Shown piece by piece: positions 7,347 through 14,689 of a stretch of DNA of 21,537 bases. Where the stretch lies: contig JAJZII010000004.1 of NCBI GenBank assembly GCA_021810685.1, positions 1 to 21,537 of the forward strand, given 5' to 3'. The notes beneath the pieces were generated by a model. The model did no database searches and was not told the DNA's origin. It saw only the letters and a list, made by a program, of their open reading frames with translations. Each line of letters begins with the position of its first letter. The first letter of the stretch is position 1. The stretch is from Microcaldota archaeon (GTDB lineage: Archaea; Micrarchaeota; Micrarchaeia; Micrarchaeales; Micrarchaeaceae). Made by a program: the position numbers and the translations under genes.

Positions 7347-8051
7347 TTGGCCGGGCGGGTTAAAAAGGCCGTGAGGGCGCGGGAAACGCCTCTTTGGGAC
7401 GTTGCCTCGGCAATCGTTTTCATTCTGATCCTGATAGGCATCAATGCCGCATTCATAATCGCACAGGAGATGTATTACGGGAGCATGGCGGCATCAGTGC
7501 AGGCGCTGCCCATCTCATCTGCTCTTTTGTCCGTATCCTTTCCGATGTCCGTGCTGCTTTACCTATTCGGATACAGGCGCGCATCGGTGCGCAGCGTAGT
7601 GTCTTCTCTAGGACTGGGCGTGTCAAGAAGGACGCTGCTTCATCTCGCCATGGGCGTTGGCATATTCTTTGCCATGGTGCTCCTTGAGATGCTCATAGCA
7701 TTCATAAGCGCCACAACCGGCGTTCAGATAAACACAAACGTTTCATCCATCATTGGCGCCGCTCCGGCTTGGTTCCTCGTGTTCACCGCACTCGTTGCGC
7801 CGTTTGACGAGGAGGTGCTCTTCAGGGGCTTCCTTGTACCTCGCATCGGGATAGCCATCAGTGCGCTGATCTTTGGGATTCTCCATCTCGGATACGACTC
7901 CACGTTCTTCGTGGAGGTGATAGCGGCCGTGATCTTCGGGCTTATATCGGGATACGCGTACAGGCGCACCGGTTCGCTTTATCCATCGCTCCTGGCTCAC
8001 ATACTCGTGAACACGTCTACGCTTCTCTTCGCTTTTGCGGTGATTAGATAA
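7347..8051 (+). CDS. CPBP-family intramembrane metalloprotease (Rce1/Abi-like), TTG start
   Basis: Polytopic membrane protein of 234 aa with hydrophobic segments at about 18-40, 56-75, 96-120, 139-158, 168-180, 188-203 and 212-231. The CPBP motifs are complete: EEVLFR (E155, E156, R160), the second-motif histidine H180 in FGILH, and H218 with N222 in LLAHILVN. It is thus probably an active glutamate/histidine-dependent intramembrane peptidase; in other organisms relatives process prenylated proteins or provide peptide self-immunity. The substrate here is unknown. It starts at TTG, supported by GGTGG (7336-7340) 6 nt upstream and by absence of a nearby ATG. The end of the gene contains the ribosome-binding site of the next gene, and its stop overlaps the proposed AUA start. 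Confidence 0.85.
   Translation: MAGRVKKAVRARETPLWDVASAIVFILILIGINAAFIIAQEMYYGSMAASVQALPISSALLSVSFPMSVLLYLFGYRRASVRSVVSSLGLGVSRRTLLHLAMGVGIFFAMVLLEMLIAFISATTGVQINTNVSSIIGAAPAWFLVFTALVAPFDEEVLFRGFLVPRIGIAISALIFGILHLGYDSTFFVEVIAAVIFGLISGYAYRRTGSLYPSLLAHILVNTSTLLFAFAVIR
8039..8043 (+). promoter_or_regulatory. Ribosome binding site deciding the AUA start of the SPOUT methyltransferase
   Basis: GGTGA followed by exactly 4 nt and then ATA at 8048. The same GGTGA-plus-4 layout precedes the ATG starts of the alkyltransferase, L2 and L22 genes. No such site precedes the first in-frame ATG at 8087. Confidence 0.6.
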
Positions 8052-8749
8052 GAGTAAAGATAATCGCAGTTGAACCGAAGTACCAGATGAATCTCGGATA
8101 CATGGCGAGAGTGGCGAAGAACTTCGGAGTTGGGCGCATATGCCTCGTCAATCCCCGTGCGAATCCTAAGGGAAACAAGTCGGTAATGTTTTCGAAGCAT
8201 GCCAGGGACCTGTTGGAGAACGCGAACATCGCCAAGAGCTTTAGGCGCGCGATAGCCGATTGTGACGTTGTTGTAGGAACCAGCGGCGTCAAGGAGAAGG
8301 CCCGATCCGGATTCAGCGAGGTGCTCACTCCATCCGGCGCGACGCGCAGGCTGCGTTCAATGGAAAGGGGGGCCGGCGGAAAGGACATGGAAGTCGGCGT
8401 GGTTATAGGAAGGGATGACATAGGCTTGACAAAGGACGAGATAGCGATGTGCGATTTCATGGTACACGTGCCCACGAATCCTGCGTATCCTGTGCTCAAC
8501 ATCTCACACGCGCTCGCGATACTGCTCTACGCGTTTGCTGAAGCAGGCGCCAAGCCTGTGGATCAAAAGGAAAGGCACGAACGTGCAAACAGGAAGGAGC
8601 TCATGTATCTCTTCGATGTCTTTGACGCGTCGCTAAAGGGCAAGCGGATAAGGGACAAGAAGGCCGTGTCGAGGATATTCAGAAGGATGGTGTCGAACGC
8701 GAGGCCCAGCGAGCAGGAGATACACGCACTCATATCCGCAATCAAGTGA
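8048..8749 (+). CDS. trmJ: SPOUT RNA 2'-O-methyltransferase, aTrmJ/SpoU type, probable AUA start
   Basis: SAM-dependent knotted-fold methyltransferase, probably forming Nm32 in tRNA as archaeal TrmJ does. Motifs: N-terminal strand and loop KIIAVEPKYQMNLGYMARVA, then NFGVGRICLVNPRA, GVVIGRDDIGLTKDEI and the cofactor knot HVPTNPAYPVLNISHALAIL. A C-terminal helical region (about 175-233) fits the TrmJ dimer tail. The first canonical start is ATG 8087, but the 13 codons upstream encode the conserved first strand and are open back to a TAG at 8045. No ATG, GTG or TTG occurs there. ATA 8048, 4 nt after GGTGA and overlapping the CPBP stop (ATAA), is the best start. If the AUA is a sequencing error for ATG the annotation is unchanged. 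Confidence 0.85.
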   Translation: MRVKIIAVEPKYQMNLGYMARVAKNFGVGRICLVNPRANPKGNKSVMFSKHARDLLENANIAKSFRRAIADCDVVVGTSGVKEKARSGFSEVLTPSGATRRLRSMERGAGGKDMEVGVVIGRDDIGLTKDEIAMCDFMVHVPTNPAYPVLNISHALAILLYAFAEAGAKPVDQKERHERANRKELMYLFDVFDASLKGKRIRDKKAVSRIFRRMVSNARPSEQEIHALISAIK

Positions 8750-8760
8750 CCGTTATTTGT

Positions 8761-8774
8761 CTGCACGTGTGCAG
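8761..8774. other. Small inverted repeat between convergent trmJ and sepF
   Basis: CTGCAC-GT-GTGCAG, 6-nt arms around 2 nt, in the 102-nt convergent spacer. It may act as a weak bidirectional 3'-end structure, but it lacks a clear T tract on either side. Confidence 0.3.
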
Positions 8775-8851
8775 CTGCCGATTGCTGCGATGAGATGTAG
8801 CTATTGATTGCCGGCTAAAATGGAAAAAGAAATAGAAAGAAGGAGCCGGGC

Positions 8852-9223
8852 TCACTTGCCCTGCTTCTTCCTCTTGACTATCTTTACCTTCGACGGGGTT
8901 ATGAGCACGCGGTTCGCGTCTATCTGTCCTATGTCCCCGTTTATCTTGTCCACGTACCTCTTCAGTTCTGAGACTATGTTGTTTCTCGTCGTAGGCCTCT
9001 TATTGAGTTCCGTTATATCGAGAAGTATTATGTTCTTCTTCGCCAATTCCTCCTCTATCGGCTTCACATCGTCCTCGCTCGCGAGAGAAACGGGCTTTAT
9101 GTACATGTCTGCTGGCTCGTGCAGCAAATCAACGTCCTCCATCTCCACCGAGTTCATGTAGTCTTCTACGTCTATCTCCTTCGCGGATCCTAGCGCCTGC
9201 CCCAATTTGTCAAATACTCCCAT
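8852..9223 (-). CDS. sepF: Archaeal SepF, FtsZ membrane anchor
   Basis: Division protein that tethers FtsZ to the membrane. The 123-aa product has an N-terminal amphipathic membrane-targeting segment (MGVFDKLGQALG), an acidic linker (about 15-40) and the SepF core: NIILLDITEL, a long helix (NNIVSELKRYVDKING), then DIGQIDANRVLITPSKVKI, followed by a basic tail. ATG 9223 is chosen over the in-frame GTG at 9232 because GGTG lies upstream of it and the amphipathic helix must be N-terminal. It lies about 2.6 kb from the tandem ftsZ pair on the opposite strand, so the window carries the FtsZ/SepF set. A TATA-like tract lies at 9269-9279. Confidence 0.9.
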   Translation of the reverse strand: MGVFDKLGQALGSAKEIDVEDYMNSVEMEDVDLLHEPADMYIKPVSLASEDDVKPIEEELAKKNIILLDITELNKRPTTRNNIVSELKRYVDKINGDIGQIDANRVLITPSKVKIVKRKKQGK

Positions 9224-9268
9224 TGTATACACCGATCGCCTTTGATTTCAAATTACTTACGAGCACCG

Positions 9269-9279
9269 ATTTTATAATA
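9269..9279 (-). promoter_or_regulatory. TATA-like element of sepF
   Basis: Minus-strand TATTATAAAAT, about 50 nt before the ATG at 9223. It predicts a leader near 25 nt that includes the GGTG site. Confidence 0.45.
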
Positions 9280-9345
9280 CTTTCTGTATTCGTGTTTTAG
9301 GGGAATTCATCAAGAGCATGCGATCCGGCCAATTGGAACCCGCTA

Positions 9346-11466
9346 TCACAGCGACTTTACCTGTTCCAAAATCTTCTTTGAAATCTCCTTTCCGAGCAGT
9401 TTCTCAACCTTCGCGGCCGCGCCCTCTCTCCTCATGTCGGCAACGCTCTTTATCCCGCTGCCGTATAGGAGCCTTGCCCTCACTCTTCCTATTCCCTCCA
9501 GTCTAACAAGGTCACCTAGCTCCTTCGATATTCCGTACTTCATCCTTATTCTAAGCTCCAGCAAGCTGCGCGTGCTCGCCTTTGCGAGTTTTCCCAGCTC
9601 GATCGCCGAGTAAAGCATCCAGTCCGCATTGCTGAGTTTCGAGAACAGCGCTCCGGGGGTCGTCGAATACGCCCTCACCAGCTCGTGCTCATTGACCTCG
9701 CTTATCCAGCCGTTGAGCATGAGCGCGGTGCTTAGCGGCTTCAGCGGATCGTAATACACGAGGTCGTCAGAGTCGTAGTTCACTGCCGTGTTCTCGAGCA
9801 TGTAGCTGTACTGGGGAAATGCGTCTGCCGCATCTTCGACTATCCTTACGTAGGGGCGCATCTCCACCGTGTTGGCTATCATGAAGAGATTGGCGACATC
9901 GTCCCTGCTCTTCAACACCGAGTCCAGTATCCATCTTGCAGATAGCGGATCTATGTAGAGTTCGCTCACCCTGCTCCCTGTCTTCGTTGCGGCGTACCTG
10001 CTCCCCAGTCTCTCGACAAAGCCCCATCTCTCGAGCTCGCTGAGCACGTCCCGCAGTATCACGCGCATGTCCGACATGCTGGAGTACTGGTGTCCGTACA
10101 GCGTCTCTCCAAGAAATCCGAGCATCGACTCCTCGCTAGTGAGGAATCCCGTGGAGATGAAGCCCAGTGCGTGCGACCTGAGAGTCGAGAGCACGCCCAC
10201 TTTAGAGATTACTGGTTCCAGTCCGGCCGCCATGTACCTCGCATAGAGCTCGCTTATCTCGGACTTTGACTTCGCTATGAGTAGCGCCCTGCCGTGCTTG
10301 TCGTATTTGGGCCTGCCGGCCCTCCCGAAGAGCTGCGTCACCTCGTTGATCCCCATGCGCTGCGCTCCTTCCCCCTCACTGTACCTGCTAGTGTCCCTCA
10401 CAACCACGGTGTGCGCTGGGAGGTTCACTCCGATTCCGAGGGTTGTCGTGGCGCATATCGACTTTAGGAGGCCCGCCCTGAACGAATCCTCTACGAGCGC
10501 CCTCTGTTCGTTTACCAGTCCGCTGTGGTGGAATGCCGCTCCGCGCTCGATGCAGCGCGCGAGCTTTTCGCACTGTGCCGTTGGCCTGTCCAAAGCATTC
10601 AGCACCTTTGTCGCAAGCTCGGAGAGGCCCGCCTTCTCCTCGGCGGTCAGGTACTTCTCCACGATTTCCTTTGCTTTCTCCGCCCCCGCTTCTGCGTTCC
10701 TCTTGGTGCTGTAGAATAGCAGCAATTGTTTTTTCTTCTCAAGGGTGTCCTGTATCACGCGCAGCTCCGGTATCTTGCTTGAACCTCCAAGCTCCTCTGT
10801 CTTGTCCTCGTAATGCACCACTCCGTCATTGACTATCCCCTTTTCCAACAGGACTGGTCTGTAATCGCTCTCTACAAGGTCCGCGTCGAGCCACTCCGCT
10901 ATCTCCCTGGCATTGCCGACTGTCGCGCTGAGCGCTATTATCTGTGCGCTCCTGGAGAGCCTTCGCATTCTTGTCATCAGTATCTCCAGCGTGGGTCCCC
11001 TCCCCGCATCGTCAAGCATGTGCACCTCGTCGAACACGACGCAGCCTATGTCGCCCAGCCACTCCGCCCCGTGCCTTATCAGACTGTCCATCTTCTCCGT
11101 AGACGCAAGTATTATGTCGTACTGCGCGAGCCACATGTCCAGCGAGTCGAGATCCCCTATGGACATTGCTATCCTGAGCGACGGGTACGCACTCTTGAAT
11201 TCGCTGTACTTTTCGCTCACGAGCGCACGCATCGGCGCGATGTAAACCGCTTTCTTCTTCTGGAATCCTACTGCGCGCAGCATCGCCATCTCGCCGATGA
11301 GCGTCTTGCCGCTGGCCGTTGGCGCCGCGATGACGAAATTCCTTCCCTCGAGAAGTCCCGCATCCACCGCGAGCTCCTGCGGCGGAGTCAGCGTCGCTAG
11401 ACCTGCCCTCTTCGCCGAGTCGAAGAACATCTGCGGAAGCCTGCCTGCAAGCGCATCTACATCCAT
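9346..11466 (-). CDS. hel308: Hel308-family superfamily 2 DNA helicase
   Basis: ATP-dependent 3'-5' DNA helicase acting at stalled replication forks. The 706 aa carry the full motif set: Q-motif region LTPPQELAVD, Walker A APTASGKT (48-55), DEVH (146-149), SAT (180-182), motif IV FHHSGL (312-317), motif V ATTTLGIGVNLPA (339-351) and motif VI QLFGRAGRPKYD (378-389). A winged helix and ratchet region follow, with a C-terminal helix-hairpin-helix (LVRLEGIGRVRARLLYGSG). Length and order match archaeal Hel308. ATG 11466 is preferred to the in-frame GTG 11478. A T-rich element at 11493-11506 would place transcription only a few nucleotides before it. It sits directly downstream of the ribosomal operon but with its own promoter. 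Confidence 0.95.
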   Translation of the reverse strand: MDVDALAGRLPQMFFDSAKRAGLATLTPPQELAVDAGLLEGRNFVIAAPTASGKTLIGEMAMLRAVGFQKKKAVYIAPMRALVSEKYSEFKSAYPSLRIAMSIGDLDSLDMWLAQYDIILASTEKMDSLIRHGAEWLGDIGCVVFDEVHMLDDAGRGPTLEILMTRMRRLSRSAQIIALSATVGNAREIAEWLDADLVESDYRPVLLEKGIVNDGVVHYEDKTEELGGSSKIPELRVIQDTLEKKKQLLLFYSTKRNAEAGAEKAKEIVEKYLTAEEKAGLSELATKVLNALDRPTAQCEKLARCIERGAAFHHSGLVNEQRALVEDSFRAGLLKSICATTTLGIGVNLPAHTVVVRDTSRYSEGEGAQRMGINEVTQLFGRAGRPKYDKHGRALLIAKSKSEISELYARYMAAGLEPVISKVGVLSTLRSHALGFISTGFLTSEESMLGFLGETLYGHQYSSMSDMRVILRDVLSELERWGFVERLGSRYAATKTGSRVSELYIDPLSARWILDSVLKSRDDVANLFMIANTVEMRPYVRIVEDAADAFPQYSYMLENTAVNYDSDDLVYYDPLKPLSTALMLNGWISEVNEHELVRAYSTTPGALFSKLSNADWMLYSAIELGKLAKASTRSLLELRIRMKYGISKELGDLVRLEGIGRVRARLLYGSGIKSVADMRREGAAAKVEKLLGKEISKKILEQVKSL

Positions 11467-11691
11467 GTTACCACACACCCATTCGCATTAAACACATAAA
11501 AATAAGCGTGGGCTATTCGACAAGCCCGCAGCGACCGCGGCGCGCCACCCTCCGGCGATGAACGGCGATCCGTTCGTGCATTCCTGTGTCCTACGTCTGC
11601 GTTTTCCAATAACTAGTCCGCCAATTTCCAAATGGCAGTCATTACCGCCACCGCGGTTGTGCATTTACCGCGTCAGGACCACAAGGCCAAA
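11467..11691. other. 225-nt spacer between aIF1 and hel308 with two small hairpins
   Basis: No convincing gene. Two inverted repeats are visible: 11508-11514 with 11523-11529 (GGGCT/AGCCC core, 8-nt loop) and 11560-11565 with 11570-11575 (GAACGG/CCGTTC, loop CGAT). On the minus strand the first is followed by TTATTTTTATG, which could end the ribosomal operon and also serve as the hel308 TATA element (11493-11506). It is long for this compact genome and might hold a small RNA, but I recognise none. Confidence 0.4.
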
Positions 11692-11997
11692 TCAGGCCAT
11701 GTCTATGCTGTCCTCCGGATATCCCAGTTCGAGAAGCGCTTTCTTCGCCGCCTCCTTGTGGTCGCCCTGCAGTTCGATCATTCCATTCTTGTACGTGCCT
11801 CCGCACGCAAGGACCCGCTTCAGTTCCTTCGCCGTCTTCTCCATCTCCTCCCCCGAGAGGCCGGAAACAACGGTCATGTATTTCCTGAACTTCTTTTTCT
11901 CCTTGTATATCTTAATACGCCTGTTGGTCTCCCTGTCCAAGACTTCGCATACGCATATCTCCTTCGGAAGTCCGCACTTCGGGCACATCTCAGGCAT
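11692..11997 (-). CDS. Translation initiation factor aIF1 (SUI1 family)
   Basis: Small-subunit initiation factor that monitors start-codon pairing. The 101 aa comprise an N-terminal zinc-finger-like segment (C5, C8, C15, C17 in MPEMCPKCGLPKEICVCEVL) and the SUI1 domain: RIKIYKEKKKFRKYMTVVSG, KELKRVLACGGTYKNGMIEL, then QGDHKEAAKKALLELGY. The ATG overlaps the L29 stop by one base (TAATG). L29-aIF1 is the standard archaeal order in the S10 cluster. Here it is the last gene of the operon: the RNase P p29 and S17 genes that usually follow are absent and hel308 comes next after 225 nt. Its fidelity role is notable given a candidate AUA start elsewhere in the window. Confidence 0.94.
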   Translation of the reverse strand: MPEMCPKCGLPKEICVCEVLDRETNRRIKIYKEKKKFRKYMTVVSGLSGEEMEKTAKELKRVLACGGTYKNGMIELQGDHKEAAKKALLELGYPEDSIDMA

Positions 11998-12194
11998 TAC
12001 TCCTTGACACCTCTCTGGTTAAGCAGGGTCAGTATCTGCGCGATGGTCCTTCTCATCTCGCGCGCCTTGGTCTCCTTGCTGGCCACTCCGGTGGAGGCGA
12101 TTTTGCGCCTCTCTATGCCGGACTCGAGCCTGAGTTCACCGAGCTTTGTCCTGAGCGCGTCGTCGGACAGTCCTCTTAGATCCCTTATTCTCAT
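11997..12194 (-). CDS. rpl29: Ribosomal protein L29
   Basis: Large-subunit protein near the peptide exit tunnel, 65 aa, a helical hairpin starting MRIRDLRGLSDDALRTKLGE with the typical RRTIAQILTLLNQR near the end. ATG 12194 is preferred to an in-frame GTG at 12203 because family N-termini start at this position. Operon neighbours S3 upstream (33-nt gap) and aIF1 downstream (1-nt overlap) match the archaeal S10 cluster. Confidence 0.9.
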   Translation of the reverse strand: MRIRDLRGLSDDALRTKLGELRLESGIERRKIASTGVASKETKAREMRRTIAQILTLLNQRGVKE

Positions 12195-12227
12195 GATAAA
12201 CACATTATGCAGTTCTGAAATATAAAG

Positions 12228-12947
12228 TTATTGTGCCGCTGCCTGTTGCGTCGGCTGCTCCTTCGGCTGCGCCGGAGCCTGCTGCGACTGCGCCGCGGCC
12301 GCTGCCCTTGCTGTTTCCTCCTCCTGCTGCATCTCGAGGAGCTTTGCCTTCTTTGGCGTCCTGGCCTTCTTCTTCGGGAATACGGTTCCCGGCTGCACTA
12401 TCCTGACCTGCACTCCGATCGCACCGTACTTCGGGTACGAGGCGACGCTCGCAGAGTCGACAAGCTTCGTTACGTTGCCTGCCTTGGGCAGGTATCCCTG
12501 CCTGACCTTGATCATCTTTCCTCTCGCGCCCTTCGCGGCGAGCTTCCCCTTCGCAATTATCTCGGCGCCCATGGCACCGTTGTTGATTATGTCCTTGATG
12601 ATGGAGTGCAGCAGCCTCCTCGCGTTCATACCTCTCTCCAGAGAGTTGGATATGTACTTCGCAACGAGCCTAGGCTCAAGCCTCTGATTTCTGACCTCGG
12701 CAACGCTGAGCTGCGGATTGTCTATCTTGAATTTCTTTTTCATGTTGTCGGTCAGGCTGTCGATGGTCTCCCCTCCCCTGCCGATGACCCTCCCTGGATT
12801 CGTGACGTACGTGGTTATCCTCGTTATCACAGGAGTCTTCTGGATCTCTACCCTGGAGAAGCCTGCCTTGCTGAGCGAATTCTCCAAGTACTTTGAGATG
12901 TTGTACTTTACTATCAGATCCTCTATGAATTTTCTCTCGACTACCAT
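12228..12947 (-). CDS. rps3: Ribosomal protein S3 with Ala/Gln-rich tail
   Basis: Small-subunit protein at the mRNA entry channel, 239 aa. The N-terminal KH domain has the GxxG loop in NPGRVIGRGGETID; the C-terminal domain follows (LLHSIIKDIINNGAMGAEII, KGKMIKVRQGYLPKAGN, GAIGVQVRIVQPG). The last 30 or so residues are low complexity, rich in Ala, Gln and Pro (ARAAAAAQSQQAPAQPKEQP), beyond the conserved fold and probably disordered. The start is 4 nt after the TGA of L22, so the two are translationally linked. L29 follows. Confidence 0.95.
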   Translation of the reverse strand: MVVERKFIEDLIVKYNISKYLENSLSKAGFSRVEIQKTPVITRITTYVTNPGRVIGRGGETIDSLTDNMKKKFKIDNPQLSVAEVRNQRLEPRLVAKYISNSLERGMNARRLLHSIIKDIINNGAMGAEIIAKGKLAAKGARGKMIKVRQGYLPKAGNVTKLVDSASVASYPKYGAIGVQVRIVQPGTVFPKKKARTPKKAKLLEMQQEEETARAAAAAQSQQAPAQPKEQPTQQAAAQ

Positions 12948-12951
12948 CGCA

Positions 12952-13557
12952 TCATGCCTTTGCTTTTTCAGGAACCTTCCCTTTCACGGCTGCCTTGTGC
13001 GCTTCGCGCTTCTTCTCCTTTGCCTGCACGTTCCTGTTCTTTATGAAATATTTCATGTTACCGCTGAGGACCGGCTCGTCGCCGCTCGCAAGGCCTATCT
13101 CAACCTTCGCGTACTCTATGTCGCTGTGGTTCATCGCGCCCCTGCCGTACATCCCCCTGCCCCAGGTTATGCTTCCCTTTGACGGGTATCTCCTCTCTAT
13201 GCGGGTCTTGTTTGCAGAGGAGTGCACTATGAACATGTCCTCACCATCGAGGCCCTTGCCCTTCGCGTTTCCTATTGCGTTTAGCAGCGCAAGCCTTACT
13301 TCGTTCGCGGCCTTTACCGGATACCCTCCTTTCCTGCCGCCGAGCTCATGCCTGGCGCCCATGTGCTTAGAGAACCTCTTGTACGCTATGGCCTTCTTCT
13401 GCGCCATAACTCCGTCGAGCACGTCGAATGCGTTCCTCGCCTTGAGGTAGCGCACCGCGTCGCAGACGGCAACAAGGTCCTTGTAGCTCGCGTTGATGTT
13501 ATACCTCTGCGCGAACACGAGGCCTTCACGATTTCTGTTGTACGAGTATCTCATCAT
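12952..13557 (-). CDS. rpl22: Ribosomal protein L22
   Basis: Large-subunit protein lining the exit tunnel, 201 aa. The core is recognisable: SYKDLVAVCDAVRYLKARNA, KKAIAYKRFSKHMGARHELG, GGYPVKAANEVRLALLNAIG, then FIVHSSANKTRIERRYPSKG. The C-terminal 40 or so residues (RNVQAKEKKREAHKAAVKGK and on) form a Lys-rich extension that makes it longer than common archaeal L22. ATG 13557 is chosen because GGTGA lies exactly 4 nt upstream; it overlaps the S19 stop as ATGA. GTG 13560 and ATG 13554 are alternatives. Confidence 0.93.
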   Translation of the reverse strand: MMRYSYNRNREGLVFAQRYNINASYKDLVAVCDAVRYLKARNAFDVLDGVMAQKKAIAYKRFSKHMGARHELGGRKGGYPVKAANEVRLALLNAIGNAKGKGLDGEDMFIVHSSANKTRIERRYPSKGSITWGRGMYGRGAMNHSDIEYAKVEIGLASGDEPVLSGNMKYFIKNRNVQAKEKKREAHKAAVKGKVPEKAKA

Positions 13558-13949
13558 CACTTCACCGCTAGGAACTTGCTTCCTCTCGTCGCCCTGATTC
13601 CAGGGGCGGAGTGCACCACGTGCTTCGTCGTGAAGACGAAGTCGCCGAGCCTGTGGCCGAGCATCTCTGCAGTTATCTCCATCTCCTTGAATTCTTTTCC
13701 GTTGTACACGGAGAATTTCATGCCGAGCCAGGCAGGTATTATGACCGCCTCGCGGGTGTGGGTCCTGACGGCCTTCCCGTTCCCGGCTTTCTTTATCCTC
13801 TCTGCCTTCTCTATGAGCTCCTTGTAGGAGACGCCCATGCGCCTGATCGCACGCCTCTCCCTAGACCTAAGGAAAGGCAGGTACTCCTCGATGCCCATGC
13901 CCTGAAACTCCTCCGGGCGCTTTCCTCTGAATGTGAATATTCTAGCCAT
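13557..13949 (-). CDS. rps19: Ribosomal protein S19
   Basis: Small-subunit head protein contacting tRNA and the L5 bridge, 130 aa, archaeal type with an N-terminal extension before the core. Diagnostic segments are VRTHTREAVIIPAWLGMKFS, VYNGKEFKEMEITAEMLGHR, then LGDFVFTTKHVVHSAPGIRA and TRGSKFLAVK. The start is 4 nt after the L2 stop; the stop overlaps the L22 start as ATGA. Confidence 0.95.
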   Translation of the reverse strand: MARIFTFRGKRPEEFQGMGIEEYLPFLRSRERRAIRRMGVSYKELIEKAERIKKAGNGKAVRTHTREAVIIPAWLGMKFSVYNGKEFKEMEITAEMLGHRLGDFVFTTKHVVHSAPGIRATRGSKFLAVK

Positions 13950-13953
13950 GTGT

Positions 13954-14673
13954 TCAGCCCTTCTTCTTTCTTCCTACTCTTCGTGCGGCAATGTGCCCGA
14001 CCTTTGCTCCAGGGGGTGCGTGTCTCGATACCATGCTCGAGAAGCCCTTGTGGTGCTGCTTGCCTCCGAATGGGTGGTCCACCGGGTTGGACTTGACTCC
14101 TCTGTGTCCAGGCCAATATGCATTGATCGCACGCTTAATATAATGGTTCTTTCCCGCCTTGAGTATCGGTTGCGCATCCCTGCCTCCTGCCGCGACCGCC
14201 CCTATCTCCGCTCTGCAGCGCGAGTCTATGTAGAGTGTCTTCTTCGATGGAAGCAGCAGGTTCACCCTGTCGGTCTCGTGTGCGAGAACCGTGGCGTAGC
14301 TTCCGGCCGAGCGGGCCAGTTTGCCTCCGTCCCCTGGGGTTATCTCTATGTTGTATATGAGCATTCCGTCAGGTATCTTCCCCAGCGGAAGCACGCTCCC
14401 CAGGCTTACCGCGGCTGAGCTCCCTTCCTCCACTCTGTCGCCTATCTTTATGCCCTCCGGGGCTATGAGTATGTTTTCCTTAAGGTCGTCGTACTTGACC
14501 TTCATGAGCGGTGCAGAGTGGCCCGGATCGTCTATGAACTCTATAACCTCACCGACAATTCTCGCCTGGTTTGTGTTGTTGATGAACGTAACGTCCGCCT
14601 TGAACGTGTTTGGCGGCCTGCGGAACGCGTTGCCTCCCTTTCCACGCCTCTGCACTCTTATTTTCTTTCCCAT
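13954..14673 (-). CDS. rpl2: Ribosomal protein L2
   Basis: Large-subunit protein supporting peptidyl-transferase assembly, 239 aa. It begins MGKKIRVQRRGKGGNAFRRP, has the OB-fold and SH3-like domains, and ends with the conserved loop SNPVDHPFGGKQHHKGFSS followed by IAARRVGRKKKG. The functionally important histidine of the VDHP loop is present. GGTGA lies 4 nt before the ATG. L23 is upstream by 16 nt; S19 follows by 4 nt. Confidence 0.96.
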   Translation of the reverse strand: MGKKIRVQRRGKGGNAFRRPPNTFKADVTFINNTNQARIVGEVIEFIDDPGHSAPLMKVKYDDLKENILIAPEGIKIGDRVEEGSSAAVSLGSVLPLGKIPDGMLIYNIEITPGDGGKLARSAGSYATVLAHETDRVNLLLPSKKTLYIDSRCRAEIGAVAAGGRDAQPILKAGKNHYIKRAINAYWPGHRGVKSNPVDHPFGGKQHHKGFSSMVSRHAPPGAKVGHIAARRVGRKKKG

Positions 14674-14689
14674 TATTTCACCATGAGAT

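Noticed and set aside
11505..11530. tRNA T-arm-like GGGCT...TCGAAT...AGCCC on the minus strand
   Set aside because: The loop is 8 nt rather than 7, GTTCRA is absent, and no acceptor, D or anticodon stems can be drawn around it.
13545..13565. GTGATGATGA resembling a C/D-box RNA C motif
   Set aside because: It is the S19 stop/L22 start overlap, with no paired D box or terminal stem around it.
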